A DNA stretch of 64,000 nucleotides, from contig CAJNBT010000001.1 of NCBI GenBank assembly GCA_905221085.1, forward strand, positions 434,001 to 498,000, given 5' to 3'. A program made the position numbers and the translations under genes. The stretch's first letter is position 1. Every line of letters begins with the position of its first letter. The stretch is from a bacterium. Its GTDB lineage: Bacteria > Bacillota > Bacilli > Lactobacillales > Streptococcaceae. Positions 28,009-37,234 of the stretch are shown here, piece by piece. The notes beneath the pieces were generated by a model. That model made no database searches. It saw only the letters and a list, made by a program, of their open reading frames with translations, and was not told where the DNA came from.

Positions 28009-28057
28009 CGATATAAGTCAAACTAGACTTTCCTATTTTGAACTAAAAACTAAAATC

Positions 28058-28993
28058 TTAAGCATTGAAGCTTTCAGTCAATTGAGGTACCACTTGTTTC
28101 TTACGTGAAACGGCACCAGCAAGGAAGGCATGGTTGTTTTCAAGTTTGAAGTTGAAGGCTGCTTCAACCTTGTCCATGTTAGCACCGAGTGCTAGAATTT
28201 CTGAGTTAGAGTTGACGATATCTGTAATCATCAAGACAAAGTCAGAGTAGCCGTTTGCTGTGTTGGCAACTTGCATTGCAGCTTCGATTTCTGCTTGGCG
28301 TTCCAAAACTTCAGCGATGTCAACTGTATTTACTTGAGCAACACGGACATTATTTCCGTTCAATTCAAAGGTCTTAGCATCGATGTCAATCAATTCTTCA
28401 GCAGATTTGCTAGCCAAGTTGGTACCAGCTTTCAACATAGCCAAACCATATTCTTCCAAGTTGACACCAGCCAATTCAGCCAATTCTGGAGCAATGACTG
28501 TATCTGTTGGGTGTGTTGTTGGTGATTTCAAAAGAAGAGTATCTGAAATCAAACCTGAAAGCATCAAACCAGCAATCTCTTTAGGAACAGTTACACCATG
28601 TTCTTTGAACATACGGTAAACGATTGAAGACGCTGATCCAACTGGCTCCAAACGCATGTAGAGTGGGCTTGCAGTTTCAAAGTTAGCAACACGGTGGTGG
28701 TCCACAACACCATAAACTTCTACTTCAGCGATATCTGATACAGATTGTTGGAATTCATTGTGGTCAGTCAGGATAACTTGCTCTGCACCTTCTGCTTTGG
28801 CAGAAGTGATGACACGCGGTGCTTCCACACCAAAATAGTTCAAGACAAAGGCTGTTTCTTCATTTGGAGTTCCAAGGGCAACAGCTTCCGTATCCAAACC
28901 ATAAGCTTCTTTTGCAAGGTAGGCAAAGGCTACAGATGACCCGATGGCATCTGAATCTGGATTTTGGTGACCAAATACTAGAATCTTAGACAT
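28058..28993 (-). CDS. ppaC: Manganese-dependent inorganic pyrophosphatase (family II)
   Basis: 311 aa, full length. It hydrolyses pyrophosphate and drives biosynthesis forward. The N-terminal DHH domain has [13 protein letters not shown] and the [10 protein letters not shown] metal site; the C-terminal DHHA2 domain contains the SRKKQ substrate motif. It needs Mn2+, which links it loosely to the Mn-export genes later in the window. Own promoter and terminator. Confidence 0.97.
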   Translation of the reverse strand: MSKILVFGHQNPDSDAIGSSVAFAYLAKEAYGLDTEAVALGTPNEETAFVLNYFGVEAPRVITSAKAEGAEQVILTDHNEFQQSVSDIAEVEVYGVVDHHRVANFETASPLYMRLEPVGSASSIVYRMFKEHGVTVPKEIAGLMLSGLISDTLLLKSPTTHPTDTVIAPELAELAGVNLEEYGLAMLKAGTNLASKSAEELIDIDAKTFELNGNNVRVAQVNTVDIAEVLERQAEIEAAMQVANTANGYSDFVLMITDIVNSNSEILALGANMDKVEAAFNFKLENNHAFLAGAVSRKKQVVPQLTESFNA

Positions 28994-29022
28994 GATAATA
29001 CCTCATTTTGTTTATTCTCTTT

Positions 29023-29051
29023 ATTGTAGCATTTTTTTCGCTTTTTGACAA
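29023..29051 (-). promoter_or_regulatory. ppaC promoter
   Basis: Minus strand -35 TTGTCA (29051-29046), 17-nt spacer, -10 TACAAT (29028-29023), 29 nt before the ATG. Confidence 0.8.
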
Positions 29052-29077
29052 AAGTAAGAGGAGTCAAAGGACTCCTC
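29050..29077 (-). terminator. Terminator downstream of the GIY-YIG gene
   Basis: Perfect 8-bp hairpin GAGGAGTC/GACTCCTC with TTACTTTTG after it on the minus strand. It abuts the ppaC -35. Confidence 0.65.
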
Positions 29078-29097
29078 ACAATTGTTCAAAATAACTG

Positions 29098-29202
29098 ATA
29101 CTCTTCGAAAATCAAATTCAAACCACGTCAGCTTCGCCTTGCCGTACTCAAGTACTGTCTACGGCTAGCTTCCTAGTTTGCTCTTTGATTTTCATTGAGT
29201 AT
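29098..29202 (+). repeat. BOX element (boxA/boxC-type, about 105 bp)
   Basis: It has the BOX ends ATACTCTTCGAAAATC and GATTTTCATTGAGTAT as a terminal inverted repeat. Inside lies CGTCAGCTTCGCCTTGCCGTAC, two mismatches from the well-known BOX-A1R primer site (reverse complement). It overlaps the 3' end of the GIY-YIG gene and supplies its last codons and stop. Confidence 0.88.
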
Positions 29203-29469
29203 GAGTAAATTTCTATCTTGATTTTCAGATAAAAATTGCTCCTTCTGTGGCCTCTTCTTACGCTTGAGAAGGGCTTCAGCCGACATGGCTTCTTCCTTAC
29301 TGGCAAAACCTTGAGCATAGATAAGTTTGACTGGCAAGCGTGCTCGTGTGTATTTGGCTCCCTTCCCACTATTGTGGACCGCGAGGCGTCTTCTCACATC
29401 AGTCGTATAACCCGTATAGTAGGAGCCATCACAGCACTCCAGCACATACATATAAGCTTTATGATCCAT
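29173..29469 (-). CDS. GIY-YIG domain protein (UPF0213/YhbQ-like)
   Basis: 98 aa. The core reads [20 protein letters not shown] followed by [19 protein letters not shown], a standard GIY-YIG nuclease fold with the Tyr, Arg and Glu positions present. Small stand-alone members are of uncertain function, possibly DNA repair. The ATG at 29469 lies within the end of the upstream methyltransferase gene (11-nt overlap). The C-terminal residues LNENQRAN and the stop come from the BOX repeat. Confidence 0.88.
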   Translation of the reverse strand: MDHKAYMYVLECCDGSYYTGYTTDVRRRLAVHNSGKGAKYTRARLPVKLIYAQGFASKEEAMSAEALLKRKKRPQKEQFLSENQDRNLLILNENQRAN

Positions 29470-30208
29470 AATAAATCTCTTCGAGTTCAGGCGTATAAGA
29501 GCCATCATCATTGTGGACAATGAGAGGTGGTAAGACCTTAAAGCCACTTGTCGAGCCATCCTTGATAGCCTCAATCAAGAGCATATTGGCTTCCTTTTCC
29601 TTTTTTGGATAGACAAATTGCAGACGCTTAGGGGCTAGATTATGTCGTTGCAAGCTGTCCAAGATATCTAAAAGTCGATCAGGACGATGAACCATAGCCA
29701 AGCGCCCATTAGATTTAAGAATACTCTGGGCACTACGACAGATTTCCTGCAAATTGGTCGTGATTTCATGTCGCGCCAAGAGATAATGTTCGCTCTCGTT
29801 CAGATTGGAATGAGGATCCACCTTGAAATAGGGTGGATTACACAAAATCATATCCACCTTACTTCCCTGTATACGAGAAGGCATATTTTTCAAATCATCA
29901 CAGATGACCTCCATCTGCTCTTCCAAACCATTCAAACGGACAGAGCGCTCAGCCATATCTGCCAAACGCTCCTGAATCTCAACAGCCAAAATCTGTGCCT
30001 GAGTACGAGTGCTAGCAAATAGCCCCACTGCTCCATTCCCAGCACAGAAATCCACAATCAAGCCCTTCTTAGGGAAACGTGGAAAGCGTGATAAAAGAAC
30101 ACTATCCACCGAATAGCTAAAAACCTCTCTATTTTGAATGATTTTGATATCTGTCGAAAAGAGCTGGTTAATGCGCTCTCCTGATTTTAATAATTGTTCT
30201 TCTTCCAT
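29459..30208 (-). CDS. tRNA1(Val) (adenine37-N6)-methyltransferase-like protein
   Basis: 249 aa SAM-dependent methyltransferase of the TrmN6/YfiC family. The SAM motif is [20 protein letters not shown] (about 48-67) and the N6-adenine catalytic motif [10 protein letters not shown]. It probably methylates A37 of tRNA. The promoter's -10 lies 6 nt from the ATG with no ribosome site, so the mRNA may be leaderless. Confidence 0.87.
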   Translation of the reverse strand: MEEEQLLKSGERINQLFSTDIKIIQNREVFSYSVDSVLLSRFPRFPKKGLIVDFCAGNGAVGLFASTRTQAQILAVEIQERLADMAERSVRLNGLEEQMEVICDDLKNMPSRIQGSKVDMILCNPPYFKVDPHSNLNESEHYLLARHEITTNLQEICRSAQSILKSNGRLAMVHRPDRLLDILDSLQRHNLAPKRLQFVYPKKEKEANMLLIEAIKDGSTSGFKVLPPLIVHNDDGSYTPELEEIYYGS

Positions 30209-30214
30209 GATCTT

Positions 30215-30243
30215 ATTATAGCAAATTTATATTAACATTACAA
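30215..30243 (-). promoter_or_regulatory. Promoter of the tRNA methyltransferase gene
   Basis: Minus strand -35 TTGTAA (30243-30238), 17-nt spacer, extended -10 TGCTATAAT (hexamer 30220-30215). Only 6 nt separate the -10 from the ATG at 30208. Confidence 0.8.
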
Positions 30244-30260
30244 AGAATACAGATTTCTAA

Positions 30261-30623
30261 CTAATTCTTCTGCTTCTTCAAATGTTGAAGGGCTTCCTTG
30301 GTCCAAATTGGCATCATTCGTTTGAGAGGTGCAAAGCCGTAGTTAAAACGGTCGCTTGAAAAACGTCTCCGTCTCGGAAACTGGTGCTTTTCTTCCTCCA
30401 AAGTGCGGATAGAAAGACTAGCTTTCCCTGTAAATTCATCTAAATCCACGACTTGAACTTGAACCTCTTCATCGACTTTCAAGGCTTCTTGGATATTTTC
30501 AATAAAGCCTGTCCGAATCTCTGAAATGTGAATCAGCCCCGTATCACCCGTCTCTAGCTCAACAAAGGCACCGTAGGGCTGAATCCCTGTAATACGGCCC
30601 TTTAGCTTATCACCGATTTTCAT
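30261..30623 (-). CDS. cvfD: S1 RNA-binding domain protein (CvfD/YugI-like)
   Basis: 120 aa. A single S1 domain occupies about residues 1-72 (GDKLKGRITGIQPYGAFVEL, then GLIHISEI), followed by a basic tail (FPRRRRF). Related streptococcal CvfD is a post-transcriptional regulator of stress and virulence genes. I take the ATG at 30623, with GAGGA just upstream inside the end of the preceding gene; a TTG at 30650 would extend the frame. It starts one base after the stop of the HAD-cyclophilin gene, so the two are coupled. Confidence 0.85.
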   Translation of the reverse strand: MKIGDKLKGRITGIQPYGAFVELETGDTGLIHISEIRTGFIENIQEALKVDEEVQVQVVDLDEFTGKASLSIRTLEEEKHQFPRRRRFSSDRFNYGFAPLKRMMPIWTKEALQHLKKQKN

Positions 30624-30624
30624 C

Positions 30625-32025
30625 TTAGTCCTCGATTTCAATTGTTTCAATCACGACATCTTCAACTGGCTTATCCATGGCCCCTGTCTCAACAGCAGCA
30701 ATGGCATCCAAGACAGCGTAAGAATCTTCATCAGCTAGCTGACCAAATACAGTGTGACGTCGGTCTAGATGAGGAGTTCCTCCTTGGTTGGCATAGATTT
30801 CCGCAATCGGTTCTGGCCAACCACCACGAGCAATTTCTTTCTTAGAATAAGGCAGATGCTGGTTTTGGACGATAAAGAACTGGCTGCCATTGGTATTTGG
30901 ACCAGCATTAGCCATAGAAAGAGCACCACGGATATTGTAAAGTTCTTCTGAGAACTCATCCTCAAATGATTCACCATAGATTGACTCGCCACCCATACCA
31001 GTTCCAGTTGGGTCTCCACCTTGAATCATAAAGTCCTTGATAATACGATGGAAAATGACACCATCATAGTAACCATCTTTTGAAAGAGCTACAAAGTTAG
31101 CTACTGTTTTAGGAGCATGTTCAGGGAAGAGCTTAATACGCAAGTCTCCGTGATTGGTCTTAATAGTCGCGATAGGACCTTCTACTGTTTCAATGTCTAC
31201 TTGTGGGAAATGCAATTCTTTTTCTACCATACCAAATCCTTCTAAGGCATCAAAAATGCCATCTTCTTCTAATGTTTTTGTAATATAATCTGCTTTTTCT
31301 TTGATGTTATCATGAGAAATTCCCATGGCAACGCTGATTCCAGCATAATCAAAGAGTTCCAAGTCGTTGAGCCCATCTCCAAAAACCATGACGTTCTCTG
31401 GTTTCAAGCCAAGGTATTCCACAACCTTTTCCACACCTGTCGCTTTGGAGCCTGAAATCGGCACAATATCAGACGAATGTTGATGCCAACGAACCATACG
31501 AAGTTTGTCTGAGAGACTCTCAGGCAAGTGCAAGTCATCTCCTTTATCTTCAAAAGTCCACATTTGATAGATGTCTTCTTTCTCATGAAAATCTGGATTT
31601 ACATCTAAATCAGGGTAAATTGGATTAATAGCTTCACTAATCATATCGGTGCGAGTCGACAACTTGGCATCATGACTCCCAACCAAGCCATACTCAATTC
31701 CTTCTTTCTTGGCCCAAGAGATATATTCCTCAACATCTGATTTCTCAATCTGATGTTGATAAATGACCTGACCTTTTTTATCTTCGATATAAGCTCCATT
31801 TAAGGTCACAAAAAAGTCAGGCTTGAGATCACGAATCTCTGGCACGACACCAAAAATCCCTCGTCCAGAAGCAATACCTGTCAAAATTCCTTTCTCACGT
31901 AATTGCTTAAAAACAGTTGGGATTGAAGCTGGAATAAAACCTGTCTTTGAATTCCTCAATGTATCATCAATATCAAAAAAGACAATCTTGATTTTCTTTG
32001 CCTTGTATCTTAATTTGGCATCCAT
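30625..32025 (-). CDS. Fusion of HAD (Cof-type) phosphatase and cyclophilin peptidyl-prolyl isomerase
   Basis: 466 aa with two complete domains. Residues about 10-265 are a Cof-type HAD hydrolase (VFFDIDDTLRNS with nucleophile Asp, then VMVFGDGLNDLELFDYAGIS). Residues about 275-466 are a cyclophilin (GVIFHRIIKDFMIQGGDPTG, GSQFFIV, HTVFGQL). The fusion is a streptococcal arrangement; why a sugar-phosphatase-like domain and a proline isomerase are joined is unclear. GAGGT precedes the ATG, and an extended -10 (TGGTATAAT, hexamer 32061-32056) lies upstream. Confidence 0.93.
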   Translation of the reverse strand: MDAKLRYKAKKIKIVFFDIDDTLRNSKTGFIPASIPTVFKQLREKGILTGIASGRGIFGVVPEIRDLKPDFFVTLNGAYIEDKKGQVIYQHQIEKSDVEEYISWAKKEGIEYGLVGSHDAKLSTRTDMISEAINPIYPDLDVNPDFHEKEDIYQMWTFEDKGDDLHLPESLSDKLRMVRWHQHSSDIVPISGSKATGVEKVVEYLGLKPENVMVFGDGLNDLELFDYAGISVAMGISHDNIKEKADYITKTLEEDGIFDALEGFGMVEKELHFPQVDIETVEGPIATIKTNHGDLRIKLFPEHAPKTVANFVALSKDGYYDGVIFHRIIKDFMIQGGDPTGTGMGGESIYGESFEDEFSEELYNIRGALSMANAGPNTNGSQFFIVQNQHLPYSKKEIARGGWPEPIAEIYANQGGTPHLDRRHTVFGQLADEDSYAVLDAIAAVETGAMDKPVEDVVIETIEIED

Positions 32026-32055
32026 CTCACTACCTCTTTCAATCTAACTCTTTTC

Positions 32056-32064
32056 ATTATACCA
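32056..32064 (-). promoter_or_regulatory. Extended -10 promoter of the HAD-cyclophilin gene
   Basis: TGGTATAAT on the minus strand, 30 nt before the ATG at 32025. There is no clear -35. Confidence 0.6.
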
Positions 32065-32106
32065 TAAAGTAGAGAAATCCCACATCCCCAATAAAATCCT
32101 TGTCTC

Positions 32107-32610
32107 TTATCCGAATTCCTTTACTAGATACAAAACCAAATCATCATTATTTTGGCTAGTTGCATTCATTTCCAAGGGTTGATTTCGATACCAGACACCT
32201 GTCCCATCTGGAATGTAGCCCCGTCTTATATACAATCTCTGGGCAGGGCCATAGCCTAAGTGCAAACCTACACCAAGAGTGACCTTACTCGAAACAAACT
32301 TGACTCGTTTTTCTGCTTCTTCTAGCAGTTGATTCCCAATCCCTTGATTTCGAAAAGGCCCAAACACATTAAAATCTGATAATTCTGGATAGATTTCTGC
32401 AAAAGGACCATGTTTAGCAGATGGCAAAATGGTAACGTAGCCCGCTACAGCACCATCAAACTCTGCAACTAAGACTTCTCTCTCCCCACTTTCCTGTTCC
32501 AGAAAATATCTAGCCAAAATTTCCTCTCTACCAGGCCAACCTTGATTCATAAATCCATGAGATAAGGATTCAATATCAGACTTAATCATATTTCTAATCG
32601 TACAATTCAT
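32107..32610 (-). CDS. GNAT family N-acetyltransferase
   Basis: 167 aa. FNVFGPFRNQGIGNQLLEEA is the acetyl-CoA loop, followed by VGLHLGYGPAQRLYIRRGY. Substrate unknown. I start at ATG 32610: the earlier in-frame ATG at 32646 overlaps the -10 (TATAATGG), so it cannot be on the transcript. Monocistronic. Confidence 0.84.
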   Translation of the reverse strand: MNCTIRNMIKSDIESLSHGFMNQGWPGREEILARYFLEQESGEREVLVAEFDGAVAGYVTILPSAKHGPFAEIYPELSDFNVFGPFRNQGIGNQLLEEAEKRVKFVSSKVTLGVGLHLGYGPAQRLYIRRGYIPDGTGVWYRNQPLEMNATSQNNDDLVLYLVKEFG

Positions 32611-32644
32611 CTTTGACTTACCCACCTTTACTCTTTTTATTACC

Positions 32645-32653
32645 ATTATAGCA
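32645..32653 (-). promoter_or_regulatory. Extended -10 promoter of the GNAT gene at 32107
   Basis: TGCTATAAT on the minus strand (hexamer 32650-32645). It decides the start codon of the downstream gene because an upstream ATG overlaps it. Confidence 0.6.
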
Positions 32654-32687
32654 CGCCAAGGTCAGAAAAAAACTATCTCGTGAAAAA

Positions 32688-32703
32688 GAGGTCCACTGGA
32701 CCC
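32688..32703. repeat. Palindromic element like those after nadE
   Basis: GGTCC-act-GGACC with flanks gag/cc. It is the same core as the element at 4638-4653 and lies 33 nt beyond the rpsR terminator. Confidence 0.45.
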
Positions 32704-32732
32704 AAACTCGCTCTCTCATTTCAAGGCTCGTG

Positions 32733-32757
32733 AAAAAAAGACCCAACCGGGTCTTTT
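32733..32757 (-). terminator. rpsF-ssb-rpsR operon terminator
   Basis: A 9-bp stem AAAAGACCC/GGGTCTTTT with a four-base loop and a seven-T run on the minus strand, immediately after the rpsR stop. Confidence 0.92.
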
Positions 32758-32759
32758 CT

Positions 32760-32999
32760 TTAATCTTCGTTTACGAAAGGCATCAAAGCCATTACGCGAG
32801 CGCGTTTGATAGCTGTTGTTACTTTACGTTGGTTTTTAGCTGAAGTTCCTGTTACACGACGAGGAAGGATTTTCCCACGTTCTGAAACGAAACGGCTAAG
32901 AAGCTCAGTATCTTTGTAATCAACATATTCAATTTTGTTTGCTGCGATGTAATCAACTTTTTTACGGCGTTTGAATCCGCCACGACGTTGTTGAGCCAT
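32760..32999 (-). CDS. rpsR: 30S ribosomal protein S18
   Basis: 79 aa, strongly basic, with [20 protein letters not shown] and [20 protein letters not shown], both typical of bS18. In the small subunit it binds S6, whose gene opens this operon. It follows ssb by 31 nt. Confidence 0.98.
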   Translation of the reverse strand: MAQQRRGGFKRRKKVDYIAANKIEYVDYKDTELLSRFVSERGKILPRRVTGTSAKNQRKVTTAIKRARVMALMPFVNED

Positions 33000-33030
33000 G
33001 TTTTTTCTCCTTTATAATTTTAGTTGTCCA

Positions 33031-33501
33031 TTAGAATGGTAAATCATCATCTGAAATATCCAATGGATTTGTTGCTCCAAATGGATTTTCATCACGTGAA
33101 AAGTCTGGTACTGAATTTGTAGGCGCTGAATAGTTTGAACTTGGTGCAGAGTAAGCTCCACCTGTATGACCCTCGCGCACACTACGGCTTTCCAACATTT
33201 GGAAATTCTCAGCCACGACCTCTGTCACGTAGACACGTTGTCCTTGCTGGTTATCGTAACTACGAGTCTGGATACGACCTGTCACCCCGATAAGTGAGCC
33301 TTTTTTAGCCCAGTTAGCAAGGTTTTCAGCCTGTTGGCGCCACATAACGACATTGATAAAATCAGCCTCACGTTCGCCATTTTGACTCTTAAATGTACGG
33401 TTTACTGCAAGAGTAAAAGTCGCAACTGCTACATTTGATGGGGTATAACGCAACTCAGCGTCACGTGTCATACGCCCTACAAGTACAACATTGTTAATCA
33501 T
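33031..33501 (-). CDS. ssb: Single-stranded DNA-binding protein SSB
   Basis: 156 aa. The OB fold spans about 1-110 ([20 protein letters not shown], then [20 protein letters not shown]). A flexible linker follows, and the conserved acidic tip DDDLPF, which binds partner repair and replication proteins. Its place between rpsF and rpsR is the housekeeping SsbA position, distinct from the competence-induced paralogue. It follows rpsF by 11 nt. Confidence 0.97.
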   Translation of the reverse strand: MINNVVLVGRMTRDAELRYTPSNVAVATFTLAVNRTFKSQNGEREADFINVVMWRQQAENLANWAKKGSLIGVTGRIQTRSYDNQQGQRVYVTEVVAENFQMLESRSVREGHTGGAYSAPSSNYSAPTNSVPDFSRDENPFGATNPLDISDDDLPF

Positions 33502-33512
33502 AGTTTACCTTC

Positions 33513-33803
33513 TTACGCGTCAGTTTTGACGATCATGTGACGAAGAATGTCAGCGTTGATTTTTGAAAGACGGTCAAACTCTTTAAGAGCTGCGTCGTCG
33601 TTTGCTTCAACGTTAACGATGTGGTAAAGTCCTTCACGGAAATCTTGGATTTCGTATGCAAGACGACGTTTTTCCCAAGTTTTTGATTCAACAACAGTTG
33701 CACCATTGTCAGTCAAAATAGAGTCAAAACGTGCTACCAAAGCGTTTTTAGCTTCTTCTTCAATGTTTGGACGAATAATATAAAGAATTTCGTATTTAGC
33801 CAT
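33513..33803 (-). CDS. rpsF: 30S ribosomal protein S6
   Basis: 96 aa with [20 protein letters not shown] at the start and [20 protein letters not shown] in the middle, diagnostic of bS6. First gene of rpsF-ssb-rpsR, with a good promoter and a structured leader. Confidence 0.98.
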   Translation of the reverse strand: MAKYEILYIIRPNIEEEAKNALVARFDSILTDNGATVVESKTWEKRRLAYEIQDFREGLYHIVNVEANDDAALKEFDRLSKINADILRHMIVKTDA

Positions 33804-33877
33804 TGATATGTTCCTCCTTTTGGTCTAATGACCCCAAGACTTTGCAAGGGGTAAGTGAGGTTCGCTCACAATAAACT
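33804..33877 (-). promoter_or_regulatory. Structured rpsF leader (possible S6:S18 autoregulatory site)
   Basis: The roughly 70-nt leader can form two hairpins on the minus strand: GTGAG-CGAAC-CTCAC (33869-33855) and ACCCC...GGGGT (33852-33831), before AAAGGAGG. Many bacteria carry an S6:S18-binding motif here. I cannot see the bulged CCG of that motif clearly, so the assignment is tentative. Confidence 0.4.
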
Positions 33878-33906
33878 ATTATACTAGAAAACAATTTTTT
33901 ACGCAA
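33878..33906 (-). promoter_or_regulatory. rpsF operon promoter
   Basis: Minus strand -35 TTGCGT (33906-33901), 17-nt spacer, -10 TATAAT (33883-33878). Confidence 0.8.
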
Positions 33907-33924
33907 GTAAAAACTCTGGAATTC

Positions 33925-33948
33925 GAAAAAACGCCACATGGGCGTTTT
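33925..33948 (-). terminator. asnS operon terminator
   Basis: An 8-bp stem AAAACGCC/GGCGTTTT with a five-base loop and TTTTTTCG tail on the minus strand, directly after the asnS stop. Confidence 0.9.
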
Positions 33949-33955
33949 CCTATTC

Positions 33956-35299
33956 TTACGGTTTAATACGATGCAACATACGTGGGAATGGAATGGCTTC
34001 ACGGATATGTTTTGTTCCTGCTGCGAAGGTTACCATACGTTCGATACCGATACCAAATCCACCGTGTGGTACTGTACCGTATTTACGAAGATCAAGGTAG
34101 AATTCGTACTCTGTACGATCCATACCAAGTTCATCCATTTTAGCTACAAGGGCATCGTAGTCTTCCTCACGCATAGACCCACCAATGATTTCTCCATAGC
34201 CTTCTGGAGCAAGCAAGTCTGCACAAAGCACGCGCTCTGGATTTCCAGGAACTGGTTTCATGTAGAAGGCCTTGATGGCTGCTGGATAGTTCATAACAAA
34301 TGTTGGCACACCAAAGTGGTTTGAAATCCAAGTTTCATGTGGTGAACCAAAGTCATCTCCATGCTCAAGATGCTCGTAATCAGCATCTTCATCATTTTCA
34401 TGCTCTTGCAAGAGGTCAATAGCTTGATCGTAAGTGATACGTTTGAATGGCTCTGCAATGTAGCGTTTCAAGAGCTCTGTATCACGTTCCAAAGTTTCCA
34501 ATGCTTGAGGCGCACGGTCAAGAACACCTTGAAGAAGAGCTTTCACATAAGCTTCTTGCAAGTCAAGTGACTCATCATGTGTCAAGTAGGAGTACTCTGC
34601 GTCCATCATCCAGAACTCAGTCAAGTGACGACGTGTTTTTGATTTTTCAGCACGGAATACTGGACCAAAGTCAAAGACACGACCAAGGGCCATAGCCCCT
34701 GCTTCTAGGTAAAGCTGACCTGATTGGCTCAAGTAGGCTGGAGTTCCGAAGTAGTCAGTTTCAAAGAGTTCAGTTGAATCTTCTGCCGCGTTTCCTGAAA
34801 GAATTGGGCTATCAAACTTCATGAAGCCATTCTTGTCAAAGAACTCATAAGTTGCATAGATGATAGCGTTACGGATTTGCATAACAGCTACTTGCTTACG
34901 AGAACGGAGCCACAAGTGACGGTTATCCATCAAGAAATCTGTTCCGTGTTCTTTTGGTGTGATTGGGTAGTCTTGAGATTCACCGATTACTTCGATGTCT
35001 GTAATATCCAACTCATAGCCAAACTTAGAACGTTCGTCTTCTTTGACAATACCTGTCACATAAACAGACGTTTCTTGGCTCAAGCGTTTGATGACATCAA
35101 ACTTCTCAAGTCCCACTTCTTCACCAAATTTTTCTAAAAAGTTTGGTTTAAAGGCCACACCTTGGAAGAAGGCTGTCCCATCACGCAATTGCAAGAAGGC
35201 GATTTTCCCTTTTCCTGATTTGTTGGCAACCCAAGCGCCAATCGTCACTTCTTGACCAACATAGTCTTTTACATCGATAATCGTTACACGTTTTGTCAT
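33956..35299 (-). CDS. asnS: Asparaginyl-tRNA synthetase
   Basis: 447 aa class II synthetase that charges tRNA-Asn. The N-terminal OB domain (about 15-110) precedes the catalytic core with motif 2 [20 protein letters not shown] and motif 3 [15 protein letters not shown]. Last gene of ypmB, aspC, asnS, 16 nt after the aminotransferase. Confidence 0.97.
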   Translation of the reverse strand: MTKRVTIIDVKDYVGQEVTIGAWVANKSGKGKIAFLQLRDGTAFFQGVAFKPNFLEKFGEEVGLEKFDVIKRLSQETSVYVTGIVKEDERSKFGYELDITDIEVIGESQDYPITPKEHGTDFLMDNRHLWLRSRKQVAVMQIRNAIIYATYEFFDKNGFMKFDSPILSGNAAEDSTELFETDYFGTPAYLSQSGQLYLEAGAMALGRVFDFGPVFRAEKSKTRRHLTEFWMMDAEYSYLTHDESLDLQEAYVKALLQGVLDRAPQALETLERDTELLKRYIAEPFKRITYDQAIDLLQEHENDEDADYEHLEHGDDFGSPHETWISNHFGVPTFVMNYPAAIKAFYMKPVPGNPERVLCADLLAPEGYGEIIGGSMREEDYDALVAKMDELGMDRTEYEFYLDLRKYGTVPHGGFGIGIERMVTFAAGTKHIREAIPFPRMLHRIKP

Positions 35300-35315
35300 T
35301 ATTTTTCCTTTTCTT

Positions 35316-36494
35316 TTATTTTTCCATAAATGCTTTCAAGCGGTTAACTGCTTCTTTAAGCGTGTCTAGGTCTGTCGCATAGCTGAGGCGCACATTTTCT
35401 GGCGCTCCAAATCCTGCTCCTGTAATCAAGGCCAGACCAACTTCTTCAAGAATAGCTGTTGTAAATGCTGTTACATCGCTATAACCTTTCATCTCCATAG
35501 CTTTTTTGACATTTGGAAAGAGATAGAAAGCTCCTTGTGGTTTGACAACTTCAAAACCAGGGACTTCACACAAGAGTGGATAGATGGTATTGAGACGTTC
35601 TTCAAATGCTTGACGCATAACTTCCACAGAATCTTGCGGTCCAGTTAAGGCTTCGATGGTTGCATATTGTGAAACAGCAGTTAGGTTAGAAGTTGTTTGA
35701 CCTGTCAATTTGCTCATAGCAGCAATGATTTCTGGATCACCCACTGCATAACCTACCCGCCAACCCGTCATGGCATAGGCCTTAGATACACCGTTGATAA
35801 CAATGGTTTGCTTACGAATTGCTTCTGATAGACTTGAGATTGGAACAAATTCATTTCCATTATAAACAAGGCGGCCGTATATATCATCAGCTAAAATCAG
35901 AATGTCATGCTCAACTGCCCAATTTCCGATAGCTAGTAATTCTTCACGAGTATAAATCATACCAGTCGGATTAGATGGTGAATTGAGAACCAAAACCTTT
36001 GTCTTATCAGTGCGAACTGCTTCTAACTGCTCTACAGTTACCTTAAAGTGGTTGTCTTCCTTAGCAGGAACAAAGACGGGAACACCTTCCGCCATCTTGA
36101 CCTGGTCTCCATAACTAACCCAGTATGGAGTTGGAATAATAACCTCATCTAAAGGATTAATTACAGCCATAAAGAAAGTATAGAGGGAGAACTTGGCACC
36201 TGTAGCAAAGGTAACCTCATTACTTGCGACAGAATAGCCATAGTAGCGCTCGAAGTAGGTATTCACTGCAGCTTTTAATTCTGGTAGACCTGAAGCTACT
36301 GTATAGAAGGAAGCTTGTCCTTCTCGAATAGCTTTAACTGCTGCATCCTGAATATTTTCAGGGGTGTGAAAATCTGGCTGTCCCAAGGTCAAGAAAAGGA
36401 CATCTTTACCTTGAGCTTTTAATTTTTTTGCTCTCGCATCACTAGCTAAAGTGACACTTTCTTCCATTTCTAAAACACGGTTGGATAGTTTCAT
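35316..36494 (-). CDS. aspC: Aspartate aminotransferase, class I (AspC/AspB)
   Basis: 392 aa PLP enzyme. The PLP lysine lies in [19 protein letters not shown], and [16 protein letters not shown] and the C-terminal NVRLSYA arginine site are family features. It likely interconverts aspartate and oxaloacetate, supplying aspartate close to the asparagine tRNA synthetase gene. Its ATG overlaps the ypmB stop (ATGA). Confidence 0.9.
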   Translation of the reverse strand: MKLSNRVLEMEESVTLASDARAKKLKAQGKDVLFLTLGQPDFHTPENIQDAAVKAIREGQASFYTVASGLPELKAAVNTYFERYYGYSVASNEVTFATGAKFSLYTFFMAVINPLDEVIIPTPYWVSYGDQVKMAEGVPVFVPAKEDNHFKVTVEQLEAVRTDKTKVLVLNSPSNPTGMIYTREELLAIGNWAVEHDILILADDIYGRLVYNGNEFVPISSLSEAIRKQTIVINGVSKAYAMTGWRVGYAVGDPEIIAAMSKLTGQTTSNLTAVSQYATIEALTGPQDSVEVMRQAFEERLNTIYPLLCEVPGFEVVKPQGAFYLFPNVKKAMEMKGYSDVTAFTTAILEEVGLALITGAGFGAPENVRLSYATDLDTLKEAVNRLKAFMEK

Positions 36495-36979
36495 AGGCCC
36501 TCCTTATTGACCAATGCTCCTGTTTCAAAATCTACTAGATAAAAATCAGAGCCTGACTTAACTTCCCAGATTGGCTTGTCTTGATAACGGCCAAAGGTAA
36601 TCTTGTCAATCTCGCCAGCTCCTTTTTCCTTAGAAAGAGCTTCTGCTTTTTCTTGTGAAACACCTTGATTTAGCTGATAAACGTAAATCTTATGGTCATC
36701 TTTTCCAATCAGGACAGCAAGTGCTTCTTGCTGTTTATTACGACCAAGAACGCTGTAATAAGATTCCAAGCCATTATATAAATCAACCTTATCAGCCTGC
36801 TCTAATCCTGCATACTGCTGAGCTAATTTTTCTCCTTCACTTTTAGCTGTTTGGTAGGGTTTCATCCCGAGAGAAACCAGATACAGAAAGGAAGCACTGA
36901 TAACCACAAACAAAATCGTCATCCCTAGACCATACTGCCACAGTAGATTATTTTTTGCTTTGTTTTGTCTTTTTTTCAC
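36491..36979 (-). CDS. YpmB-like membrane-anchored PepSY/DUF5590 protein
   Basis: 162 aa. A short basic N-terminus, one membrane segment (about 16-38), then an extracellular PepSY-like region ending IWEVKSGSDFYLVDFETGAL. It matches YpmB of Bacillus, conserved next to aspB-asnS in Firmicutes; function unknown. The start is GTG at 36979, only 6 nt past the -10, so the message may be leaderless. Confidence 0.82.
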   Translation of the reverse strand: MKKRQNKAKNNLLWQYGLGMTILFVVISASFLYLVSLGMKPYQTAKSEGEKLAQQYAGLEQADKVDLYNGLESYYSVLGRNKQQEALAVLIGKDDHKIYVYQLNQGVSQEKAEALSKEKGAGEIDKITFGRYQDKPIWEVKSGSDFYLVDFETGALVNKEGL

Positions 36980-36985
36980 TCGTCT

Positions 36986-37014
36986 ATTTTACCATCTATT
37001 GAGCTTTATTACAA
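36986..37014 (-). promoter_or_regulatory. Promoter of the ypmB-aspC-asnS operon
   Basis: Minus strand -35 TTGTAA (37014-37009), 17-nt spacer, extended -10 TGGTAAAAT (hexamer 36991-36986). Only 6 nt lie between the -10 and the GTG start. Confidence 0.75.
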
Positions 37015-37154
37015 GTGAATGCAAGAACAAACCTATATTATTTCTTCCTTCAAACAAAACCGATTTTGAAAGTGAACAATTCTTACTTTTCCGGTCTCAA
37101 GTGACTAGAGTTTCTGCAATTTTATAATTTTCAAATAAACTCTGAGCAAATTTC

Positions 37155-37183
37155 TTGCAACTTGTTTTGTTTTGTTGTAATAT
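37155..37183 (+). promoter_or_regulatory. Promoter of the FMN reductase gene
   Basis: Plus strand -35 TTGCAA (37155-37160), 17-nt spacer, -10 TAATAT (37178-37183). The leader is about 45 nt with AAAGGAG. Confidence 0.65.
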
Positions 37184-37234
37184 ATTTTATAACAACGAGA
37201 GAGTTCTCGAAAATTTAAGAAAAGGAGACACATC

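Noticed and set aside
29470..29574. 35-codon extension of the GIY-YIG frame
   Set aside because: It overlaps the methyltransferase gene in another frame and adds no family sequence; the family starts at [11 protein letters not shown].
33796..34002. 68-codon minus-strand frame between rpsF and asnS
   Set aside because: It covers the asnS terminator and the rpsF promoter and leader; no coding signal.
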